Assembly: GCA_910585895.1 (NCBI GenBank)
Contig: CAJUHY010000025.1
Coordinates: forward strand, 1-35,465
Origin: an uncultured Lachnospiraceae bacterium
GTDB taxonomy: Bacteria; Bacillota; Clostridia; Lachnospirales; Lachnospiraceae
Direction: 5' to 3'
DNA length: 35,465 bases
Position numbers and translations under genes: made by a program. The notes beneath the pieces were generated by a model. That model was not told where the DNA came from. It ran no database searches and saw nothing but the letters and a program-made list of their open reading frames with translations. Within the stretch, counting starts at the first letter, position 1; the number at the start of each line of letters is the position of its first letter. Positions 1 to 7,021 of this stretch are shown here, piece after piece.

Positions 1-301
1 CATTAATCTTTTCAATCTTAACCTTGGTGAAGGACTGTCTGTGACCGTTCTTCTTATGATAGCCGGTTTTTCTCTTGTACTTGTACACGATAACTTTTTT
101 GCCTCTGCCGTTCTCAACTACAGAAGCTTCTACCGTTGCGCTTGCTACGTCATCTCCAACTTTCAGAGAATCGCCGCTTACTGCCAACACATTATCGAAA
201 GTAACTTTCTCACCAGCTTCAACACCAAGCTTTTCAATGGTAATGATATCGCCTTCGGATACTTTGTACTGCTTACCACCTGTTGCTATAATTGCGTACA
301 T
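1..301 (-). CDS. rplU: 50S ribosomal protein L21, 3' end cut by window edge
   Basis: This is bacterial ribosomal protein L21, a 23S rRNA-binding protein of the large subunit. The reading frame begins at the ATG at 301 with MYAIIATGGKQYKV, the hallmark L21 N-terminus. It contains the lysine/arginine-rich KYKRKTGYHKKNGHRQ segment near the C-terminus. One hundred codons are visible and the last residues are KVKIEKIN. L21 is usually just over 100 residues, so only the last one or two codons and the stop are missing. A strong ribosome-binding site (AGGAGG) lies 6 nt before the ATG. In Firmicutes rplU is normally followed by prp, rpmA and obgE, which would lie outside the window. No oddity is seen. 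Confidence 0.97.
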   Translation of the reverse strand, partial: MYAIIATGGKQYKVSEGDIITIEKLGVEAGEKVTFDNVLAVSGDSLKVGDDVASATVEASVVENGRGKKVIVYKYKRKTGYHKKNGHRQSFTKVKIEKIN

Positions 302-380
302 ATGGCACCTCCTATTATCATTACTCGCCAGTTACGGTGCTGCTTGCGCAGACTTAGAACCTCACTGTGCGGCACACTAG
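302..380 (-). promoter_or_regulatory. Candidate L21 leader (5' UTR of rplU)
   Basis: The leader between the proposed promoter and rplU has a CTGC-GCAA-GCAG hairpin (340-351) with a GNRA-type tetraloop. A GCACC/GGTGC pair (336-340 with 305-309) would enclose the AGGAGG ribosome-binding site. Firmicute rplU genes commonly carry an autoregulatory L21 leader RNA at this position. The position and the structured SD-proximal region fit that, but I have not matched it to the covariance model. Confidence 0.45.
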
Positions 381-383
381 TAC

Positions 384-412
384 AGATTACCATAAAAGGG
401 GGATTGTGTCAA
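384..412 (-). promoter_or_regulatory. Probable rplU promoter
   Basis: On the minus strand a perfect -35 box TTGACA (407-412) is followed after 17 nt by TAATCT (384-389). The TG dinucleotide just before that box gives an extended -10 form (TGnTAATCT). The -35 is consensus and the -10 is weak. It starts just after the stop of the preceding gene, so rplU can be transcribed independently. Confidence 0.55.
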
Positions 413-434
413 CTGCTTTGTAAATAAAACTGCT

Positions 435-1043
435 TTAATACGCTTTCAATGTAGAATGCCCATAATAGTATACCCCATTATGTTTATGCTTTTTCGTTCT
501 CCTGCAGTTTGGAATGGTACACTGGCTATATGTTGTGCCGCCAGTAGAATGGCCATAATAACATTGTCCATTATGGTTATGTTTCTTTGTTTTCCGGCAG
601 CCTGCCGCTGTACATTGGCTATAAGTGATACATCTGCTGGAATGACCATAGTAATAAGTTCCATTGTGTTTATGTTTTTTTGTTCTGGTGCAGCCTGCTA
701 CCGTACATTGATGGTATACTCTTTTTCCGTTTGAATGTCCGCAGTAATAGTTACCATTGTGGCTGTGCATTCCTGTTCTCCGGCAATTCGCAACTGTACA
801 TTGACGGTATGTCACACATGAGCCGGAATGTCCGTCATAGTTTCTGGTTCCATGACTGTGCTGCCCAGTATGGCTGCAGCCTTGCTGCGTACAGGGAGCA
901 TATGTCACATTTGTTACATTCTGGTTATGGTGACCGCCTCCGCCATGATGACCGTGACCGTGTGCCATAACCGCTGCCGAATCTGACAGAACCGTTATAG
1001 CTACAGCCAAAAGAAGAATAGACTTTTTTACTCTGTTTTTCAT
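435..1043 (-). CDS. Secreted Cys/His tandem-repeat protein, function unknown
   Basis: I do not recognise a named family. The ATG at 1043 is chosen over the upstream ATG at 1064 because GGAGGG lies 5 nt before it. The product (202 aa) opens with MKNRVKKS and a hydrophobic stretch ending near AVMA, a typical Sec signal peptide. A His/Gly-rich linker (HGHGHHGGGGHH) follows. The rest is five repeats with an exact 31-residue spacing. Their first cysteines are at residues 51, 82, 113, 144 and 175 of the 202-aa product. Each repeat follows C-T-x2-[GN]-C-x2-T-x2-H-x-H-x6-7-G-H-S, with two Cys and three His in fixed places. This suggests extracytoplasmic metal binding or disulfide-stabilised modules (inference). 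It stands alone with its own promoter and dyad. Confidence 0.85.
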   Translation of the reverse strand: MKNRVKKSILLLAVAITVLSDSAAVMAHGHGHHGGGGHHNQNVTNVTYAPCTQQGCSHTGQHSHGTRNYDGHSGSCVTYRQCTVANCRRTGMHSHNGNYYCGHSNGKRVYHQCTVAGCTRTKKHKHNGTYYYGHSSRCITYSQCTAAGCRKTKKHNHNGQCYYGHSTGGTTYSQCTIPNCRRTKKHKHNGVYYYGHSTLKAY

Positions 1044-1062
1044 GATTCCCTCCATTCTATGC

Positions 1063-1091
1063 ATGTTACATTGTTATAACAAATGTAACAT
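1063..1091. promoter_or_regulatory. Dyad operator upstream of the Cys/His repeat gene
   Basis: Ten-base arms ATGTTACATT (1063-1072) and AATGTAACAT (1082-1091) form a perfect inverted repeat around a 9-nt centre that is itself nearly palindromic (GTTATAAC). It overlaps the proposed -10 box and covers the expected transcription start, a placement typical of a repressor site. The regulator is not identifiable from the window. Confidence 0.7.
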
Positions 1092-1110
1092 ACAAACAGG
1101 CGTTATTCAA
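1082..1110 (-). promoter_or_regulatory. Candidate promoter of the Cys/His repeat gene
   Basis: On the minus strand TTGAAT (1105-1110) and TACATT (1082-1087) are separated by 17 nt. The -10 lies wholly inside the right arm of the dyad. Both boxes match consensus imperfectly (4 to 5 of 6), so this is a reasonable but unproven call. Confidence 0.45.
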
Positions 1111-1121
1111 GGGTATATTAT

Positions 1122-2324
1122 TCACAGCGATTCCGCATTATTTAGCTGTTCTGCCAGGGATTTTTTGATTTTCTTGCGGGTGATTTCCACTAAGTGTAGT
1201 TTTGTCATATCCACTATCTGCACGGGAACACTGTCAGTACAGACGCAGGTACGCAGCGTTTTTAATAGAAGTTCATTGTTTTCCTCTGATTTCATATCAA
1301 TGAAATCAACAATAATGATGCCTGACAGATTGCGTAACCGAAGCTGAAAGGCAATTTCCTTTGCTGCTTCCAGATTAATCTTAAGGTAATGTTCCTGTAC
1401 CTTTTTCTTAGCAATGCTTTTCCCTGAATTAACGTCAATTACAGTCAGCGCTTCTGTGGGCTGAATCACGAGATACCCACCGGATTTCAGCCAGACCCGT
1501 TCGCGCAATGCGGCTTCAAGCCGACTTTCAAGGCTATAGAGTTTATTCAGTTCAAGCAGCGGGTCTTCATAGAAACGCAGCATATAGTTCTGTTGTGGAA
1601 ACTGTGACAGGTATTGCCGAACCTGTTCATAAATTTCCTTGTCATCCGTGATAATGTCATCCAGCTGGTCTTCCTTCATGTCCTGAAGAATATGCAGGTA
1701 TTCAGGAAGTTCTCTCTTGAGGCAGCTGAAAGTCGTTCGGTGTATTGCCGTTTGCTTTAACGTGAGGTACTCATGCTCTAATGTATGATACTCTTCTGTA
1801 ATTTGTTCCATTGAGGCATGAGCGGCATTTGTGCGGATAATAATCCCGAAATCGGAATCTACGGTAAAATCTAATGATTCTTTTAAACGTTTCTTCGTTT
1901 CAGCATCTAGTTTGCGAGAAATTCCCAGAGAACGTTTCCCGCTTGTCAGCGCAAGATATTTACCCGAAAAATTCAAATCCGTGCTGACCCTGGGGGGTTT
2001 GCTGCCGCTGCTCTCACGAACGACCTGAACTACCACCTCATCCCCCTGAACCATGCGCGGACTGTTAATCTTCTTCACATACAGGGGATTGTTTAAATCA
2101 TCCAAATCATAATAACAGGGGATTCCTGGCGCTATTTCAATAAAAGCAGCATTCAGGTTCTTTACGATATCCTTAACCCTGCCCACATAAATATTACCCA
2201 AAATGTTCTGCTCATCCAAAGATTCCAGCGATACTTCCATTAATTGTTTCTGATGGTAAAATGATGTCGCAAGATAATGTCTGTTCTTCCAGGTAAGTTT
2301 TGTTATCAATAATGTATTGTCCAT
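1122..2324 (-). CDS. rng: Ribonuclease G/E family endoribonuclease, no zinc-link
   Basis: This is an RNase E/G family endoribonuclease acting in RNA processing and decay. The start at 2324 (MDNTLLITKL) is preferred over the longer frame to 2375 because GGGGAG precedes it. It gives 400 aa. An S1-like RNA-binding region lies at about residues 38-110 (NIYVGRV, FIEI). The two metal-binding aspartates sit in VIDVNSGKS (D297) and IIVDFIDMK (D340), so the catalytic core looks intact. The protein ends about ten residues after RKKIKKSL, exactly where family members usually show the CPxCxGxG zinc-link that joins subunits. No cysteine pair is encoded there or just downstream. It is the last gene of the TIGR03960-TIGR03936-rng group. 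Confidence 0.9.
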   Translation of the reverse strand: MDNTLLITKLTWKNRHYLATSFYHQKQLMEVSLESLDEQNILGNIYVGRVKDIVKNLNAAFIEIAPGIPCYYDLDDLNNPLYVKKINSPRMVQGDEVVVQVVRESSGSKPPRVSTDLNFSGKYLALTSGKRSLGISRKLDAETKKRLKESLDFTVDSDFGIIIRTNAAHASMEQITEEYHTLEHEYLTLKQTAIHRTTFSCLKRELPEYLHILQDMKEDQLDDIITDDKEIYEQVRQYLSQFPQQNYMLRFYEDPLLELNKLYSLESRLEAALRERVWLKSGGYLVIQPTEALTVIDVNSGKSIAKKKVQEHYLKINLEAAKEIAFQLRLRNLSGIIIVDFIDMKSEENNELLLKTLRTCVCTDSVPVQIVDMTKLHLVEITRKKIKKSLAEQLNNAESL

Positions 2325-2348
2325 GAAATCTCCCCTTACACTTTTATT

Positions 2349-2407
2349 AAGAGGCTGTCGCACTAATATATTCACTCGTTCAAAAGGTCTTGCCGCGACA
2401 GCCCCTT
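2349..2407 (-). repeat. Inverted repeat between rng and the TIGR03936 gene
   Basis: Thirteen-base arms (2349-2361, AAGAGGCTGTCGC; 2395-2407, GCGACAGCCCCTT) pair with one position that becomes G-U in the minus-strand RNA, around a 33-nt loop. The right arm overlaps the stop codon of the upstream gene and the element lies in the rng 5' leader. No clear U-run follows, so it is not a textbook terminator. It may be a processing or stability element, or a small dispersed repeat. Confidence 0.6.
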
Positions 2408-3293
2408 AGATATCTTTTCCCAGTTCCCCTAATGTTACAAATTCTGGAAATGCTATCCCCTGACGTTGATAAATTCGTTTTTGTTTTTGCAAATAATTCT
2501 CATATGATTTCCGTTCCGTTTCACCTTTTACCGGAATCTCATCTGCCTTCGCGTAAACTTCTAGGCGGTGAATCTGAAGTCCTGCCATTTCAAGAGAAAG
2601 CCCATGAAAATTGCTGAAAGCTTCCAGGACCAGCTCCGGCTTGACATTGTCGGCGCTGCCAGTGCAGACTTTTAAAAATAAAGCTGGAATATCATCCTCT
2701 GCGCCAGTTTTCCTGCAGGCGTTAAGAAGTTCTGGATTTTTGACCTTTCGGGCGCTTAATGTTTCTTCTGAACGGAGGTTTAAGGCATTCATCTCGTAGA
2801 TTAAGGGCTTTAAATCCATTGTGATTTCCCGCTTTTTTGTCTGTTTGGCAATCAGGATTTCTGCTTGATGTTCATAAAATGCCTGAACTTTTGCCTGAAG
2901 TTCTTCAGGTGTCTCAGCCAGAGAAGCATACCCTGGTTTTGTATATATCAGGTAATCAGCGGCAGCTACCAGTGACATGGAAGTTTTCGCAGTGTCCGGA
3001 AGCAGTTTATATTCTAAAACAGAGATACCCTCTGCCATTGCTTCATTCAGCGCCTGTATAGATTTTTGGCTGGAGTGGGAAGAGTTCGCCCTTATGTCAA
3101 AATATTCACCGTCACTGGTAACGCCTACGCCAAGCGGTGCGGCAAAGGACATAATCTGATGGGGGCTGTATCCTTCTGAGTAAGCAATATCGATATCTGC
3201 ACGGCGGATTGCTTTTTGAAAATACCGCATCATGTCCAGATGCCCGATAAATCTCATGACGCCATATTTCTGAAATTTAATTCTGATGTTCAA
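2406..3293 (-). CDS. TIGR03936 family radical-SAM-linked protein
   Basis: The product matches the conserved family (DUF2344/TIGR03936) always found beside, or fused to, the TIGR03960 radical SAM protein. Its biochemical role is not established. The N-terminal NIRIKFQKYGVMRFIGHLDMM and the YSEGYSPHQIMSFAAPLGVG motif are its signatures. The best start is a TTG at 3293 with AAGGAGG 8 nt upstream, giving 295 aa. The open frame extends further but those residues do not resemble the family. It overlaps the end of the upstream radical SAM gene by 17 nt, consistent with translational coupling. Confidence 0.88.
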   Translation of the reverse strand: MNIRIKFQKYGVMRFIGHLDMMRYFQKAIRRADIDIAYSEGYSPHQIMSFAAPLGVGVTSDGEYFDIRANSSHSSQKSIQALNEAMAEGISVLEYKLLPDTAKTSMSLVAAADYLIYTKPGYASLAETPEELQAKVQAFYEHQAEILIAKQTKKREITMDLKPLIYEMNALNLRSEETLSARKVKNPELLNACRKTGAEDDIPALFLKVCTGSADNVKPELVLEAFSNFHGLSLEMAGLQIHRLEVYAKADEIPVKGETERKSYENYLQKQKRIYQRQGIAFPEFVTLGELGKDI

Positions 3294-5139
3294 GACAGAC
3301 ACCTCCTTGAAATTGTGCTGCGCCGCATCCATTGCACTGCATTTTACAATTTGGGGTCACTGTTTCCTGCAGGGCATTGTGCCATTCTCTCTTTAAAAAT
3401 GATTTTGACACGCCACAGTCGATGAAATCCCATGGAAGAATCTCATCCAGTGACCGTTCCCGCAAATTATAGAAATCAATAGAAACGCCGCATTGCTGAA
3501 AGGCTTCCATCCACTTTCCGTTGTCAAAATATTCACTCCAGGCATCAAAGATACAGCCTTTTTCGTATGCCTTAAGGAGAACTTGTCCCACACGGCGGTC
3601 CCCTCTGGCAAATACCCCTTCTAAGACTGTCACGTCCGCTTCATGCCAGTTATACTTTAAGCTCTTACGGTTTAACTGTTCTTTCATTTCCTCATTAACT
3701 ACCCGGGCACGCGCTAAATATTCTTCCTTAGGGTACATGCCTGCCCACTGGAATGGAGTAAACGGTTTGGGCACGAAAAACGAGGTGCTGATGGTAATCT
3801 GGCATTTGCCGTTTCTCTTGTCTTTGGGAATCTCATAGTAACGCCGGGCAATCTTGTCGGCAAGACGTGGGATTTCTTTCCTGTCCTCTTCTGTTTCGGT
3901 GGGAAGGCCCAGCATGAAATAAAGCTTTACTTTCTGCCACCCGCCCTCAAAAGCAAGCCCAGCGCCTTCTAAGATTATTTCTTCGGTCAAACCTTTGTTG
4001 ATGACGTTGCGCAGACGTTGGGAACCTGCTTCCGGCGCAAACGTCAGGCTGCTCTTCCGGATATCCTGCACCTTACTCATGACGTCCAGCGAAAATGCAT
4101 CGATACGCAGTGACGGCAAAGAAATATTAACGCCTTTTTCCTTAAAGCTGATGAGGTAATTGATTAATTCTGGAAGCTTGCTGTAGTCGCTGGAACTTAA
4201 GGAACTTAGAGAAATTTCTTCATGTCCGCTGCTTTCAAGCATTTCCTGCGCACAAGTTTTCAACCTCTCTACATCACGTTCTCTCGTGGGACGGTAAATC
4301 ATACCTGCCTGACAGAACCGGCAGCCGCGGATACAGCCGCGCTGGATTTCTAAGACGACCCTGTCCTGCGTCGCTTTAATATAGGGTACCAGCGGCTTGC
4401 GGGGATAAAATGTATTCGTCAGGTCCATCTGAATTTCTTTTTTGACGCTTGGAGGAACATCTTCATATTTTGGTGTAAACGATTGAATCGTGCCATCCTC
4501 CTGGTAGTTTACCTCGTAGAGGGAAGGTACGTAAATCCCTGGTATTTTACAGGCTGCGCGCAAAAATTCCTGTCTTGCGCCTCCCTGTCTGCGAATGGAT
4601 TGATAGAGGTCAAACAGCGCATCATACTGTGTTTCGCCCTCTCCGATGTAGAACAAATCAAAGAATTCAGCCAGTGGTTCCGGGTTGTAGGTACAGGGAC
4701 CGCCGCCGATGACAATCGGGTCTTCCTCCGTGCGTTCACCGGCAAGCAATGGAATCTGGCTCAAATCAAGAATCTGCAGAATATTTGTATAGCACATTTC
4801 GTACTGAATTGTAATCCCCAGAAAATCCATCTCTTTCACCGGAGACTGTGTTTCCAATGTAAAAAGTGGGATTCTTTGTTCTTTCATTATCTTATGAAGG
4901 TCAACCCAGGGGGAATAGACGCGCTCACAGTAAACGTCCTCCCGCTGGTTGAACATATCATATAAAATCTGGATGCCCAGATGGGACATACCGATTTCAT
5001 ACACATCTGGAAAGCACATGGCAAAACGGATTGCTACATTTTGGGGGTTTTTCCGAACAATATTTATCTCATTGCCGATATATCTGGCAGGTTTATCAAT
5101 TTTTAATAAAATTTCATCACTTAAAGCAAGTTTCTCCAT
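3277..5139 (-). CDS. TIGR03960 family B12-binding-like radical SAM protein
   Basis: This 620-aa protein has a cobalamin-binding-like N-terminal region (PDVYEIGMSHLGIQILY, about residues 40-180, including IVIGGGPCT). A radical SAM core follows with the 4Fe-4S motif C-x3-C-x2-C at C269, C273 and C276 (RGCIRGCRFC). A Cys-rich C-terminus (NCKMQCNGCGAAQ) may bind a second cluster. The family is widespread in Clostridia and of unknown substrate. The start is supported by AAAGGAG 9 nt upstream. It heads the operon with TIGR03936 and rng. Because RNase G and TIGR03936 follow, an RNA-modification role is possible, but that is inference. Confidence 0.92.
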   Translation of the reverse strand: MEKLALSDEILLKIDKPARYIGNEINIVRKNPQNVAIRFAMCFPDVYEIGMSHLGIQILYDMFNQREDVYCERVYSPWVDLHKIMKEQRIPLFTLETQSPVKEMDFLGITIQYEMCYTNILQILDLSQIPLLAGERTEEDPIVIGGGPCTYNPEPLAEFFDLFYIGEGETQYDALFDLYQSIRRQGGARQEFLRAACKIPGIYVPSLYEVNYQEDGTIQSFTPKYEDVPPSVKKEIQMDLTNTFYPRKPLVPYIKATQDRVVLEIQRGCIRGCRFCQAGMIYRPTRERDVERLKTCAQEMLESSGHEEISLSSLSSSDYSKLPELINYLISFKEKGVNISLPSLRIDAFSLDVMSKVQDIRKSSLTFAPEAGSQRLRNVINKGLTEEIILEGAGLAFEGGWQKVKLYFMLGLPTETEEDRKEIPRLADKIARRYYEIPKDKRNGKCQITISTSFFVPKPFTPFQWAGMYPKEEYLARARVVNEEMKEQLNRKSLKYNWHEADVTVLEGVFARGDRRVGQVLLKAYEKGCIFDAWSEYFDNGKWMEAFQQCGVSIDFYNLRERSLDEILPWDFIDCGVSKSFLKREWHNALQETVTPNCKMQCNGCGAAQFQGGVCLEHQN

Positions 5140-5181
5140 ATCTAATGCTCCTTTGCTATTGTGGCTTGTTGCAGTCCTTTC

Positions 5182-5210
5182 ATTCTAACACACAATGTAT
5201 GCAAAGTCCA
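5182..5210 (-). promoter_or_regulatory. Candidate promoter of the radical SAM / rng operon
   Basis: On the minus strand TGGACT (5205-5210) and TAGAAT (5182-5187) are separated by 17 nt, about 40 nt before the TIGR03960 start codon. The -10 is good and the -35 matches four of six positions. Confidence 0.5.
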
Positions 5211-5236
5211 CCGGGGAAACAGGTTCAGCAGTAATT

Positions 5237-5566
5237 TCATGGCTTGCTTTGGGGACCTCCGGATATACTGATATCTCCGAAAAGTTCTTCCAGCTTTTCC
5301 GTGGGTAAGGGATTCCATGTCACTTGCTTTATTACCTCCTGGGCTCCAATTCCCTGAAAGGTAATATGTTCCTGGTCACAGTACACAAAACAAATAAACA
5401 GGAGGAGGGCAATCACCAAGCGAATCCCCAAAGTAGAGGTATTTTCGGCTGATTCTGCGCTGGTTGTTTCAGAAACAGGACTTTGTTCCTGGTTTTCAAA
5501 AGCGGCGCGCGCCTGCGCAATGTAATTTCTGCGCTCTCGGGCGCTCTCTTCAAAAGATTTTTCCAT
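5237..5566 (-). CDS. Small single-pass membrane protein, unknown
   Basis: I do not recognise a family. The 109-aa product has a charged, coil-forming N-terminus (MEKSFEESARERRNYIAQAR), a Ser/Thr/Glu-rich linker, one hydrophobic helix at about residues 46-63 (LGIRLVIALLLFICFVY), and a short outer tail. The positive residues at the N-terminus suggest an N-in orientation. An AGGAG sequence precedes the ATG. It lies alone between the his operon end and the radical SAM operon, on the same strand as both. Confidence 0.75.
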   Translation of the reverse strand: MEKSFEESARERRNYIAQARAAFENQEQSPVSETTSAESAENTSTLGIRLVIALLLFICFVYCDQEHITFQGIGAQEVIKQVTWNPLPTEKLEELFGDISISGGPQSKP

Positions 5567-5684
5567 AAAATGCTCCTATAAATAGCTTTGTACTATTTTA
5601 GTAGCTATTGCCGTAAAAAATGCATGTTTTTCTTACTCGATAAGATTGAAAGTACAAGTTTGTATGCAATAAATTCCAATAACG

Positions 5685-5709
5685 GTTTACATAATAATAT
5701 TATGTAAAC
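5685..5709. repeat. Perfect palindrome at the end of the his operon
   Basis: Twelve-base arms GTTTACATAATA (5685-5696) and TATTATGTAAAC (5698-5709) flank a single A. The right arm touches the hisIE stop codon. No T-run follows on either strand, so it is not a standard intrinsic terminator, though it could weakly stop or stabilise transcripts. TTATGTAAACT (5700-5710) equals the XerD-side half of the B. subtilis dif site as I recall it. The centre here is 5 bp rather than 6. Confidence 0.75.
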
Positions 5710-7013
5710 TACTGCTTGTTTTTAGCAAAAAAGTACCGTTGGTTCAGCTCTTCCACAATATCGTCCCAAATAATACCAGTCTCCGCCATCATCACCACAA
5801 GGTCATAAATAAAATCACAGATTTCATAGGTAATTTCATGTGGTTCCGCATTCTTGGCAGCAATAACAATCTCAGTGGCTTCTTCTCCGATATTCTGCAA
5901 AATTTTATCCAGCCCTTTATCAAAGAGATAATTGGTATAAGAACCTTCCTTGGGGTGCTCCTTGCGCTCCGTAATAGTCTCGTATAGATTTTCAAATACT
6001 TTCAGCGGATTTCTGCTGATGTATTCCTTTTTCACGAGATTCTGGAAAAAACAGGTGGGGTTCCCGGTATGGCATGCTGCGCCAACCTGGGAAACACTGG
6101 CGAGGATAGTATCTTTGTCACAGTCAACTGTCAGAGATTTGACATATTGATAGTGACCGGAAGTCTCGCCTTTAATCCATAGTTCCTGGCGGCTTCTGCT
6201 GTAGTATGTCATCTTCCCTAATGCAAGCGTCATATTATAGGCTTCCTCATTCATATAAGCAAGCATCAGTACTTCATAAGTCTGATACTCCTGCACAATC
6301 ACGGGAATCAGACCGTCTTCATTCAATTTAAACTCTGACCAGGGTATAGAAGATACAAACTTTCTGGTCCGAATGCCCGCAGCCGCTAAAATTCTTTTCA
6401 GAGCCATAATGTCCGTATCAAGACTGCTGACATAGTTGCCGCCGATTCCTGTCACAGAATCAAGTTTTAATATTTCAGTCCATTGCGCCTCATCATAATC
6501 GGAGACAATAACGCTGAACGGTATATTGGTGATATTTACCAGCGATTCCACAATCGTTTCATTCAGTACGACCAGTTTGTGGATATGTTCTTCGGCTTCT
6601 TTCTTATGTTTGAAGATCAAGTCCACCGTCTCCATGGAAACCAGGAGTTTTTCTTTGCCAAAGCGCTGCGCAGCTTCCTGCGCCATCTGGATAATGTCAT
6701 GTTTAGAGCCATCAAGAATGGCTCCTTTACAGCCTGCGTAAAGAATTTTTTTGATGTCTTCCGGTTTATTGATATTACCTGCGCCATAGACAGGTATCTC
6801 AATCATGCGGCTTAACTGTTTGATTATCGCCAGATGGATATCATGCTCTTTGTCCGTCTGTGACAAGTCAAATACATACAGTTTATCTACGCCGCTCTCA
6901 TTATAGGCTCTTGCCAGTTCCTTCCAGTCTCCGGCAATCGTAAAATCTTCCCGCCCTCTTACAGCATTGCCATCTTTTAAATAAATTGTGGCAATTAAGT
7001 TTTTGTGTTCCAT
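5709..7013 (-). CDS. hisIE: HisIE with an extra N-terminal HisA/HisF-like domain
   Basis: This is the bifunctional phosphoribosyl-AMP cyclohydrolase and phosphoribosyl-ATP pyrophosphatase, steps two and three of histidine synthesis. HisI spans about residues 230-330 with SRSRQELWIKGETSGHYQ, DCDKDT (297-302) and ACHTGNPTCF (313-322), which carry the metal ligands. HisE spans about 337-425 with GEEATE and EICDFIYDL. At 434 aa it is about twice the usual HisIE. Residues 1-225 read as a HisF/HisA-type beta-alpha barrel (LKDGNAVRG, LYVFDLS, IPVYGAGNI). The catalytic Asp of HisF (in LDVKDG) is Tyr11 here, and the second Asp appears to be Glu128. The barrel is therefore probably not a cyclase. Last gene of the operon, 8 nt after hisB. 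Confidence 0.93.
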   Translation of the reverse strand: MEHKNLIATIYLKDGNAVRGREDFTIAGDWKELARAYNESGVDKLYVFDLSQTDKEHDIHLAIIKQLSRMIEIPVYGAGNINKPEDIKKILYAGCKGAILDGSKHDIIQMAQEAAQRFGKEKLLVSMETVDLIFKHKKEAEEHIHKLVVLNETIVESLVNITNIPFSVIVSDYDEAQWTEILKLDSVTGIGGNYVSSLDTDIMALKRILAAAGIRTRKFVSSIPWSEFKLNEDGLIPVIVQEYQTYEVLMLAYMNEEAYNMTLALGKMTYYSRSRQELWIKGETSGHYQYVKSLTVDCDKDTILASVSQVGAACHTGNPTCFFQNLVKKEYISRNPLKVFENLYETITERKEHPKEGSYTNYLFDKGLDKILQNIGEEATEIVIAAKNAEPHEITYEICDFIYDLVVMMAETGIIWDDIVEELNQRYFFAKNKQ

Positions 7014-7021
7014 AACTGCAC

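Noticed and set aside
41..427. Plus-strand frames over rplU and its leader
   Set aside because: They are antisense shadows; the minus strand encodes L21.
1122..2375. Longer rng start at 2375
   Set aside because: The extra 17 residues are encoded by the inverted-repeat region and there is a proper ribosome-binding site for the ATG at 2324.
5684..5710. A genuine chromosomal dif site
   Set aside because: Only one half matches; the other half is its mirror image, the centre is 5 bp, and the locus is a biosynthetic operon far from any sign of a replication terminus. Kept only as a palindrome.
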